A DNA stretch of 13,490 nucleotides from JBLHGN01 sp047616325 (GTDB taxonomy: Bacteria > Pseudomonadota > Gammaproteobacteria > Pseudomonadales > Cellvibrionaceae), in the NCBI GenBank assembly GCA_047616325.1, contig JBLHGN010000076.1:1-13490 (forward strand). The letters are read 5' to 3'. A program made the translations under genes and the position numbers. The notes beneath the pieces are model-generated. The model ran no database searches and was not told where the DNA came from. It saw nothing but the letters and a program-made list of their open reading frames with translations. Every line of letters begins with the position of its first letter. The stretch's first letter is position 1. Positions 7,493-13,490 of the stretch are shown piece after piece.

Positions 7493-7507
7493 GAAGGAAT
7501 TTCCTTC
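7493..7507 (+). other. Small palindromic hairpin between rpoA and rplQ
   Basis: GAAGGAATTTCCTTC is a near-perfect palindrome that as RNA folds to a 6-bp stem with a 3-base loop in the 77-bp rpoA-rplQ gap. No T tract follows, so it is not a rho-independent terminator. It could be an mRNA processing or stability element adjusting rpoA against rplQ, or chance. Confidence 0.3.
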
Positions 7508-7557
7508 TCGTTTATAGACTTGCTGAGATAGCAATCAGAATATAAAGGGTTTGTGTC

Positions 7558-7953
7558 ATGCGCCATCGTCTTAGTGGACGTCAATTAAATAGAAATAGCT
7601 CACATCGTAAAGCGATGTTTCGCAATATGGTCTCGTCGCTTGTCGAGCATGAGCTAATTAAAACAACTTTGCCCAAAGCAAAAGAGCTTCGGCGATTTGC
7701 AGAGCCGTTGATAACACTTTCGAAAGTTGACAGTGTTGCCAATCGTAGATTGGCTTTTGCTCGTTTGCGTGATAAGGCGTCTGTAGGCAAGCTCTTTAAT
7801 GAGCTCGGTCCTCGCTATGAAAGTCGTCCAGGTGGTTATCTTCGTATAATGAAGTGCGGTTATCGTACCGGAGATAAGGCTCCTATGGCCTATGTCGAGT
7901 TAGTAGATAGGCCAGAACCTGTAAGTGGCTCAGAAGTAGCCGAGGAAGAATAA
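7558..7953 (+). CDS. rplQ: 50S ribosomal protein L17
   Basis: Ribosomal protein L17, 131 residues (E. coli 127), near the polypeptide exit of the 50S subunit. It starts MRHRLSGRQLNRNSSHRKAM with the usual FRNMVSSLVEHELIKTTLPKAK continuation. The C-terminal half has GGYLRIMKCGYRTGDKAPMAYVELVDR, followed by a short acidic tail (SEVAEEE) typical of gammaproteobacterial L17. It is the last gene of the alpha operon and its stop is 5 bases before the terminator stem. Confidence 0.98.
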   Translation: MRHRLSGRQLNRNSSHRKAMFRNMVSSLVEHELIKTTLPKAKELRRFAEPLITLSKVDSVANRRLAFARLRDKASVGKLFNELGPRYESRPGGYLRIMKCGYRTGDKAPMAYVELVDRPEPVSGSEVAEEE

Positions 7954-7958
7954 ATAGG

Positions 7959-7982
7959 ACCGGGCATAGCCCGGTTTTTTTT
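7959..7982 (+). terminator. Rho-independent terminator of the alpha operon
   Basis: A 7-bp perfect stem ACCGGGC/GCCCGGT (7959-7965 with 7969-7975) with a three-base ATA loop runs straight into eight T residues (7975-7982). It lies immediately after the rplQ stop and separates the ribosomal operon from the glycogen cluster. Confidence 0.93.
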
Positions 7983-7990
7983 GTTTAAAG

Positions 7991-8025
7991 CTTTACCTTG
8001 TTCAGGGTAAAGATCTACATAAAAT
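7991..8025 (+). promoter_or_regulatory. Candidate malQ promoter overlapped by an inverted repeat (possible operator)
   Basis: Candidate -35 TTGTTC (7998-8003, 3/6 to consensus) and -10 TAAAAT (8020-8025, 5/6) are 16 bases apart. The -35 lies in the centre of a perfect inverted repeat, CTTTACC (7991-7997) and GGTAAAG (8006-8012), spacer 8. This geometry fits a dimeric regulator binding over the -35. The alternative is an RNA hairpin after the terminator, but it has no T tract. The single half-site CTTTACC occurs again at 10503-10509 upstream of glgB. The regulator is unknown; I see no recognisable CRP or MalT box. Confidence 0.4.
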
Positions 8026-8113
8026 CCAGCTAAACGAGTGCCTTTTAGTAGTTCCTCTAGTAGTATTACAAGCTATATTCATCTTGCTTGTGAGTATTGC
8101 ATCACCACATGCA

Positions 8114-8165
8114 TTACCCCATAAAGCTCTTAGTTAATGGGTCTTTTGGGCCGTGTGTGGGGTGA
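8114..8165 (+). promoter_or_regulatory. Candidate structured 5' leader of malQ
   Basis: If transcription starts just after the candidate promoter, malQ has a leader of about 160 bases. Within it TTACCCCAT (8114-8122) can pair with GTGGGGTGA (8157-8165) over 9 bp including two G-U pairs. CCCAT (8118-8122) can alternatively pair with ATGGG (8137-8141), which excludes the long helix. The structure stops 29 bases before the malQ ATG and does not cover its weak GGGA ribosome binding site. No known riboswitch class is recognised. Confidence 0.25.
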
Positions 8166-8194
8166 CCTCTTGAGTCAATAACTGGGATTAAATT

Positions 8195-10369
8195 ATGAGT
8201 GATTTGGATCGGCTGTTTTATTGGCGTGGTATTACAGCGGATTACAATAACTATAGAGGGGAGCCGGTCCAAGTCCCCTTAGAAAATAGGGTAAAGTTGT
8301 TGGTTGCAATGGGCGTTGACGTGTCAACGCCAGAAGCAATAGCTGCAGAAGCGTACTCACTTGACGTAGAGCCATGGAAGCACTGGCTGCCGTCTTTGGT
8401 CCTTTCACCCGCGGGGTCTGGAGCGAAGTTTGAAATTAATTTGGAGGCCGGTCATTTAGCTGAAACGATGAAGTGGCGGCTGCTAAATGTTGATGGGTGT
8501 CAAGTTCAGGCCGGTGTGCTAAAAGGGACGGATCTTCTTGAAACAGGTAATTATGCTTTTAATACGACGCATTTTAGCCGTCGTAATGTAGAGCTGGCTG
8601 CAATGGAGCCGGGTTACTATACGCTGACAGTAGAAGCAGATGAACGTGTCGAGTCCGCTACACTTGCAGCTTGTCCTTTGGAGGTATACCAGTCTCAGTG
8701 GTCTGACGATGAAGAAAAGCTCTGGGGTTTCATCGTGCAGCTCTACACTTTAGTTTCGGATGAAAATTGGGGCATGGGGGATTTTAGTGATCTAAAGAGG
8801 CTGATTGGTCATGCCGCTCAAAACGGCGCTGATTTGATTGGTTTAAACCCATTGCATGCGCTCTCTTCCGATCTTGATAATTATTTTAGCCCTTATAGCC
8901 CGTCTGATAGACGCTTTGTAAATCCTCTTTATATCGATGTCACTAACGTACCTGAATATTCAAAGCATATTGAAGCGTTTTCTGATAAAGCACCGTTATG
9001 TAATCTTAAAGATTTAGACCTAGTCGATTATGTCGGCATCAGATCTTTAAAGTATTCGGCTTTTCAAGCGATGTTTGAAAATTTTATTGAACCTAGCGCA
9101 GCAGCTTCCAGTGAGCGTTTCTCTTGCTTTAAATCTTATGTAGAGCTCGCTGACGAAAGTTTGTTGGCTTTTGCCTTCTATGAAGCTTGCCATCAATGTT
9201 GGTCAGGTAGTAAGTACACGCTCTCGTCCGAAAGCGAATATTCGGTAGTTAAAAAAAATATTTTTTCTGATGCTGAAAAGAATAATAACCAGGCCTTAGC
9301 TATACTGTTTCACTGCTATCTTCAATTTGTAGCTGAGCAGCAGTTTGAGGAATGTCAGAAGTTCGCCCTTTCTAGTGGAATGAAAATAGGTATAGTTCGA
9401 GACTTGGCTGTTGGCGCCGATGGCGGGGGTTCTGAAGTTAACAGCAATGAAGCGCTTTTTTGCCGGCAGTCTGCTATCGGAGCACCGCCTGACCCGTTAG
9501 CTCAAACTGGGCAAAACTGGGGCTTGCCGCCGATGTCCCCATCTGAACTGCGCGCAAGTGGCTTTAAGCATTTTATTGAGTTGTTGCATACAAATATGTC
9601 ACATTGCGGAGCACTCCGTATTGACCATGCAATGAGTCTAATGCGCTTGTGGTGGTGCCCGCCGGCACAATCCGCGGCCTTTGGAGCATACGTATATTAT
9701 CCCTTTGATGAATTGCTTGGCATCTTATGTTTAGAGAGCTATCTTAATAAGTGTTTGATCATTGGTGAAGATCTCGGAGTAGTACCAGACGAGTTTCGAT
9801 ATGCGCTTCATCGTACTAAGATATTCACCAATAAAGTGTTCTATTTTGAGAAATTGGGCGATCAAGGCTTTAAGCGGCCAGAGCACTACGATAGTCATGC
9901 TCTCGCCATGGTAAACAATCATGATGTTCCAACGTTAGTGAGCTGGTGGAATGGTACCGATCTAGTGTTGAGGGATAAATTGAATCTGCTAGAGGAAGGC
10001 GTTGATTATCAGAGTATTTGCCAAGAACGCCGGAGGGACAAAGAGTATCTTTTTGAGATGTTGTCATCTTTAAACCTTTGCCCTTTTGCCTGGGAAAATA
10101 AATCGGTCGATGAAGTGGCGGACGAATCTCTAATAGACGCAATTTTAGTGTTAAACAGTCGAACTGCTTCGAAGTTGTTTGTACTTCAGCTTGAAGATTT
10201 AGTGATGATGGAGGCCCCAGTGAATGTTCCGGGAACATTTCATGAACATGCGAATTGGCAGCGTAAATTGACGACATCTATATCGGGTATATTCGCGAAT
10301 CCTCGTATTAAGTCGATACTGAGTAAGATAAATAGTGAAAGAAAATTTAACGGTAGTGATATCAGTTAA
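8195..10369 (+). CDS. malQ: 4-alpha-glucanotransferase (amylomaltase, GH77)
   Basis: Cytoplasmic amylomaltase, which transfers alpha-1,4-glucan segments between malto-oligosaccharides, releasing glucose and building longer chains. It has 724 residues (E. coli about 694). An N-terminal beta-rich region (about 1-165) precedes the GH77 barrel, which begins near KLWGFIVQLYTL and ENWGMGDFSDLK. The catalytic residues are intact: nucleophile Asp477 in LRIDHAMSL, acid/base Glu525 in IGEDLGVVP and Asp577 in NNHDVPTL. Their spacings (48 and 52) equal those of E. coli Asp448/Glu496/Asp548 as I remember them, so the extra length is outside the core. Other family marks are YSPYSPSDRRFVNPLYIDV and GAPPDPLAQTGQNWGLPPM. 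The start gives an N-terminus (LFYWRGITADYNNYRGE) aligning with the family. GGGA at 8184-8187 is a weak Shine-Dalgarno. glgB follows after about 200 bp with no clear terminator. Confidence 0.97.
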   Translation: MSDLDRLFYWRGITADYNNYRGEPVQVPLENRVKLLVAMGVDVSTPEAIAAEAYSLDVEPWKHWLPSLVLSPAGSGAKFEINLEAGHLAETMKWRLLNVDGCQVQAGVLKGTDLLETGNYAFNTTHFSRRNVELAAMEPGYYTLTVEADERVESATLAACPLEVYQSQWSDDEEKLWGFIVQLYTLVSDENWGMGDFSDLKRLIGHAAQNGADLIGLNPLHALSSDLDNYFSPYSPSDRRFVNPLYIDVTNVPEYSKHIEAFSDKAPLCNLKDLDLVDYVGIRSLKYSAFQAMFENFIEPSAAASSERFSCFKSYVELADESLLAFAFYEACHQCWSGSKYTLSSESEYSVVKKNIFSDAEKNNNQALAILFHCYLQFVAEQQFEECQKFALSSGMKIGIVRDLAVGADGGGSEVNSNEALFCRQSAIGAPPDPLAQTGQNWGLPPMSPSELRASGFKHFIELLHTNMSHCGALRIDHAMSLMRLWWCPPAQSAAFGAYVYYPFDELLGILCLESYLNKCLIIGEDLGVVPDEFRYALHRTKIFTNKVFYFEKLGDQGFKRPEHYDSHALAMVNNHDVPTLVSWWNGTDLVLRDKLNLLEEGVDYQSICQERRRDKEYLFEMLSSLNLCPFAWENKSVDEVADESLIDAILVLNSRTASKLFVLQLEDLVMMEAPVNVPGTFHEHANWQRKLTTSISGIFANPRIKSILSKINSERKFNGSDIS

Positions 10370-10440
10370 TGAATTGTTAGTTGTAGTAGTAAATTGATGA
10401 TTTGATCGGTAGTGAAAAATTTAATGCACACTAAAAATTT

Positions 10441-10482
10441 GTTAATGTTAATGTTAATGTTAATGTTAATGTTAATGTTAAT
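10441..10482. repeat. Hexanucleotide tandem repeat (GTTAAT)x7
   Basis: Seven perfect, uninterrupted copies of GTTAAT occupy 42 bp in the malQ-glgB intergenic region, about 90-100 bp before the glgB start. They are followed by TAAATT. The tract lies upstream of the best glgB promoter candidate (10504-10533), so copy-number change would not alter a reading frame. It could change spacing to upstream regulator sites or DNA bending. Confidence 0.97.
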
Positions 10483-10503
10483 TAAATTATGTGGCGCATC
10501 GAC

Positions 10504-10533
10504 TTTACCAGCATAAATAATTTGTCATATTTT
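10504..10533 (+). promoter_or_regulatory. Weak candidate glgB promoter
   Basis: TTTACC (10504-10509, 4/6 to the -35 consensus) and TATTTT (10528-10533, 4/6 to the -10) are 18 bases apart, about 50 bases before the glgB start in an AT-rich gap of about 200 bp (10370-10584). The -35 forms part of a CTTTACC heptamer shared with the inverted repeat ahead of malQ. Matches are modest and AT-rich DNA gives many such hits, so glgB may simply be transcribed from the malQ promoter. Confidence 0.22.
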
Positions 10534-10584
10534 AGCTTTATTAAAACATCTAAAAATCATTGACTCTTAAGTATGGGTAGTTAT

Positions 10585-12780
10585 ATGGATACAATCTCTA
10601 ACGAAGTTATTCAGTCAATAGTAGACTCCGATTGTGAAGACGTTTTTGCTTTTTTGGGTCGTCATACTATAAGCGAGTCTAATTCTGTAATACGTGCATT
10701 TTTGCCAGAAGCAAGCATGGTGGAGGTTCTAGATTATGAGAGCCACGGCGTATTGGCGGTAATGAAAGAGCTTCATCGTGACGGACTTTTTTCCGCTGAT
10801 ATGGGAGAGAATGCGCCCTACAAGTATCTACTTAAGGCTCATTATGGTGAATCCGATGTGGTTTTGGAAGATACCTATCGTTTTACTTCGGTGGTTGGAG
10901 AGCAGGATATATTCTTGTTTGGAGAGGGCACGCACGAGCAAATATATAACGTACTTGGTGCGCACTTACGTGTGGTCGATGGTGTTGAAGGTTGTACATT
11001 TGCCGTTTGGTCTCCTAATGCCCGGCGTGTGTCGGTAGTTGCCGACTTTAATTTTTGGGATGGGCGCAAACACATGATGCGCAAGCATGTGCCCTCTGGT
11101 GTCTGGGAGATTTTCATTCCCGGTGTAAAGGCAGGTGCACTATATAAGTTTGAATTACGCTCATGCGACGGTTCGGTATTGCCGCACAAGGCAGACCCCT
11201 ATGGATTTGGTGCACAGCAACCACCTGCTCAAGCGTCGGTGGTCGTCGACCCCCACGCGTACCAGTGGTCGGACAATGAATGGAAAGCTAAACAGCATCT
11301 TTGGTCTAGAAAGGACCGACCGATGTCTATTTACGAAGTCCATATTGGATCATGGCGGCGTGTCCCCGAAGAGAACAATCGATACCTCACCTACCGTGAA
11401 CTTGCTGAGCAATTGATACCCTATGTAAAAGATATGGGCTTTACGCATTTACAATTAATGCCCGTGAGCGAGTTTCCTTTTGACGGCTCATGGGGTTACC
11501 AGCCAGTGGGGATGTATGCTCCTACTAGTCGCTTCGGTACGCCAGACGATTTCAAATATTTTGTCGATCAATGTCATCAACACGAACTGGCTGTGCTCAT
11601 CGATTGGGTTCCGGGTCACTTTCCAACGGATGCGCACGGGCTGGGCGTCTTTGATGGAACCCCTCTTTATGAGCATGCGGATGCTCGGCAGGGTTTTCAT
11701 CCAGATTGGAATACATTTATTTATAACTTTGGCCGTAAAGAAGTCTCCAACTTTCTTATGGCAAATGCCCTATTTTGGTTGGAACGCTACCACGTGGATG
11801 GGCTGCGGGTTGATGCTGTGGCATCCATGCTTTACCTGGATTACAGTCGCGCCGAGGGCGCCTGGATACCTAATAGCTATGGTGGTCGTGAAAACCTAGA
11901 GGCAATAGATTTTATTCGTTTAACCAACGAGCGCGTCTATAAAAATTTCCCCAATGCATTGATGGTTGCCGAAGAATCGACGTCCTGGCCCGGGGTATCT
12001 AAACCCACGAGCTGCGGTGGTTTGGGCTTCGGTTACAAATGGAATATGGGTTGGATGAATGACAGTTTAGATTTTATGTCGAAAGAAGCAATTCACCGAC
12101 AGTACCACCACCACGATATGACGTTTAGCCTTTACTATGCGTTTAGTGAAAATTTTATATTGCCTCTAAGTCATGACGAAGTGGTTCACGGCAAAGGTTC
12201 TATTCTGGATCGCATGCCGGGGGACAGTTGGCAAAAATTTGCTAATTTACGCGCTTACTACGGTTTTATGTGGGGACACCCGGGTAAAAAATTAATGTTT
12301 ATGGGTTGTGAGTTCGGTCAAGGTCCCGAGTGGGACCACAATAATAGTCTACCGTGGCACCAGCTTGACGTTGCTGAACACGCCGGTGTTAAAGCGCTAA
12401 TTCAAGACTTAAATACGCTTTATCTTTCCTCGCCAGCGCTTTATGAAAATGATGCAGAGGAGGTGGGTTTTGAATGGATAGAAGCAGACGATAGACATAA
12501 TTCAGTATTTTCCTTTGCCAGAAAATCAAAGGAAACAGGAAAAACACTTATATTTATTAGTAACTTTACTCCAGTCGTGCGAGAAAATTACCGTTTGGGT
12601 GTAAATAACCCAGGTGTTTATATTGAAAAGTTAAATACAGACAATGCTTGTTACGGTGGGTCGAATCGACTTAATAAAGAAATACTTCACTCTCAAGAAA
12701 TTCCATGGCAATACCGTGAAAACTCTATTGAAATTACCGTTCCGCCTTTGGCGACAGTTGTATTTGAATTACAGGAATAG
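10585..12780 (+). CDS. glgB: 1,4-alpha-glucan branching enzyme (GH13)
   Basis: Glycogen branching enzyme: it cleaves an alpha-1,4 chain and reattaches it by an alpha-1,6 bond, making glycogen branches. It has 731 residues from this start (E. coli 728). Order: N1 domain (about 1-105); CBM48-like domain with FAVWSPNARRVSVVADFNFWDG (about 120-215); catalytic barrel from MSIYEVHIGSWRR; C-terminal beta domain with SNFTPV and PPLATVVFEL. Catalytic residues are intact: Asp410 in LRVDAVASM, Glu463 in VAEESTSWPG, Asp531 in LSHDEVVHGK, with E. coli spacings of 53 and 121. I prefer ATG 10585 (MDTISNEVIQSI aligns with the E. coli N-terminus, with a GGG seven bases before) over the in-frame ATG at 10573, which would add MGSY. 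glgX starts one base after the stop, indicating coupling. Confidence 0.96.
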   Translation: MDTISNEVIQSIVDSDCEDVFAFLGRHTISESNSVIRAFLPEASMVEVLDYESHGVLAVMKELHRDGLFSADMGENAPYKYLLKAHYGESDVVLEDTYRFTSVVGEQDIFLFGEGTHEQIYNVLGAHLRVVDGVEGCTFAVWSPNARRVSVVADFNFWDGRKHMMRKHVPSGVWEIFIPGVKAGALYKFELRSCDGSVLPHKADPYGFGAQQPPAQASVVVDPHAYQWSDNEWKAKQHLWSRKDRPMSIYEVHIGSWRRVPEENNRYLTYRELAEQLIPYVKDMGFTHLQLMPVSEFPFDGSWGYQPVGMYAPTSRFGTPDDFKYFVDQCHQHELAVLIDWVPGHFPTDAHGLGVFDGTPLYEHADARQGFHPDWNTFIYNFGRKEVSNFLMANALFWLERYHVDGLRVDAVASMLYLDYSRAEGAWIPNSYGGRENLEAIDFIRLTNERVYKNFPNALMVAEESTSWPGVSKPTSCGGLGFGYKWNMGWMNDSLDFMSKEAIHRQYHHHDMTFSLYYAFSENFILPLSHDEVVHGKGSILDRMPGDSWQKFANLRAYYGFMWGHPGKKLMFMGCEFGQGPEWDHNNSLPWHQLDVAEHAGVKALIQDLNTLYLSSPALYENDAEEVGFEWIEADDRHNSVFSFARKSKETGKTLIFISNFTPVVRENYRLGVNNPGVYIEKLNTDNACYGGSNRLNKEILHSQEIPWQYRENSIEITVPPLATVVFELQE

Positions 12781-12781
12781 A

Positions 12782-13490
12782 ATGCAAAAGCAATTTGATC
12801 TAGATGTGGGCGAACCCTACCCGCTGGGCTCTACCGCAGATGAAAATGGTGTAAATTTCTCCATTTTTTCGGCGCATGCTGAAAAAATGGAGCTCTGTCT
12901 TTTTGACGAAAGCGGTCGAAAAGAAATTGCTCGAATCCCTCTAGGGGAGCGTACAGAGCAAGTTTGGCACGTATATGTTGTGGGCTTAAACGTTGGGGCT
13001 CTATATGGCTATAGGGCCTACGGCATTTACGATCCTCATATTGGTCATCGGTTTAATCCCCATAAGCTGGTGCTCGATCCCTACGCCAAGAAATTAAATT
13101 CGGCCTTCGTGTGGTCTGAGAAAATGTTCGCGTACGACCAGGAAAGCGACAAGCAAGATCTTGTTATTGACGAGCACGACAATGCTAATGAAATGCCAAA
13201 GTGTGTTGTTGTCGATGATCAAGCGCTTAAATTAATGGGGGCAGGGAGTCCGCCTAAACCAAAAACGCCTTGGAATAAAACAATTATTTACGAGGCGCAT
13301 GTAAAAGGTTTTACCAAGATGAACTCAGAAGTGCCGGAAAGTGTACGTGGCACCTTTGCTGGCATGACTCACCCAGACGCATTAAATTATCTAAAACGAT
13401 TGGGTGTAACCGCTATAGAGTTGCTCCCCGTTCATGCATTTATCGATGAGCATTTTCTGGTTGATCATGAGCTGACCAATTATTGGGGTT
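12782..13490 (+). CDS. glgX: Glycogen debranching enzyme, isoamylase type (3' end cut by window)
   Basis: The first 236 codons of a GlgX-type GH13 debranching enzyme, which hydrolyses alpha-1,6 branches of phosphorylase-trimmed glycogen. It opens MQKQFDLDVGEPYPLGSTAD, followed by a CBM48-like domain (ENGVNFSIFSAHAEKMELCLF onward, to about residue 140). FNPHKLVLDPYAKKL is a family signature. The entry to the barrel shows IIYEAHVKGFTKM (residues 168-180), RGTFAGMTHPDALNYLKRLG and IELLPVHAF, up to TNYWG at the edge. The catalytic residues lie beyond the window. The frame is open to the last base. AGGA at 12773-12776, inside glgB, serves as Shine-Dalgarno. An archaeal-like TreX name is possible, but GlgX fits the neighbours better. 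Confidence 0.94.
   Translation, partial: MQKQFDLDVGEPYPLGSTADENGVNFSIFSAHAEKMELCLFDESGRKEIARIPLGERTEQVWHVYVVGLNVGALYGYRAYGIYDPHIGHRFNPHKLVLDPYAKKLNSAFVWSEKMFAYDQESDKQDLVIDEHDNANEMPKCVVVDDQALKLMGAGSPPKPKTPWNKTIIYEAHVKGFTKMNSEVPESVRGTFAGMTHPDALNYLKRLGVTAIELLPVHAFIDEHFLVDHELTNYWG

Noticed and set aside
9870..10277. 135-residue minus-strand open frame inside malQ
   Set aside because: It is a shadow of the GH77 coding frame with no recognisable domain; malQ itself is intact in the other direction.
10334..10425. Imperfect duplication of GGTAGTGA and AAAATTTAA around the malQ 3' end
   Set aside because: The copies are short, AT-rich and rearranged; not distinguishable from chance in this composition.
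11480..11899. 139-residue plus-strand open frame inside glgB
   Set aside because: It overlaps the catalytic core of GlgB in another frame; the GlgB frame is uninterrupted and carries all active-site motifs.
1..13490. tRNA, rRNA, CRISPR, insertion sequence or prophage elements
   Set aside because: No cloverleaf, rRNA segment, spaced direct-repeat array, transposase or terminal inverted repeat was seen; gaps between genes are all under 250 bp.

Overview
The window is the 3' part of a bacterial spc ribosomal-protein operon, then the complete alpha operon, then the start of a glycogen/alpha-glucan gene cluster. All genes are on the + strand. Gene order, protein lengths and sequences point to a gammaproteobacterium. 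RpoA (MQIAVNEFLTPRHIDV start) and the other ribosomal proteins read closer to the Pseudomonas/Cellvibrio/marine polysaccharide-degrader side than to enterics. That placement, possibly Cellvibrionales, is inferred from remembered sequences, not from a search.

Region 1 (1-4794) is the spc operon: rplE (5' end cut by the window), rpsN, rpsH, rplF, rplR, rpsE, rpmD, rplO, secY, rpmJ. Gaps are 1-69 bp, so the genes are very probably co-transcribed. Region 2 (4795-7982) is the alpha operon: a 220-bp leader, then rpsM, rpsK, rpsD, rpoA, rplQ and a strong rho-independent terminator. The leader can form two mutually exclusive helices and a possible pseudoknot onto the rpsM Shine-Dalgarno. This is the kind of fold expected of an S4-controlled leader, although I do not see the enteric primary sequence.

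Region 3 (7983-13490) holds malQ (GH77 4-alpha-glucanotransferase), glgB (GH13 branching enzyme) and the first 236 codons of glgX (GH13 debranching enzyme). MalQ re-forms longer linear glucans from malto-oligosaccharides, GlgB adds alpha-1,6 branches, and GlgX removes short branches from phosphorylase-limited glycogen. Together they cover remodelling and turnover of storage glucan. The ADP-glucose synthesis genes (glgC, glgA) and the phosphorylase are not in the window and may lie downstream.

The most unusual non-coding features are a perfect (GTTAAT)x7 hexanucleotide tandem repeat between malQ and glgB, and an inverted repeat (CTTTACC-N8-GGTAAAG) covering the -35 of a candidate malQ promoter. 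One CTTTACC half-site recurs upstream of glgB. I found no evidence of a wholly new system: the coding content is conserved housekeeping and glycogen metabolism, and the points of interest are regulatory.
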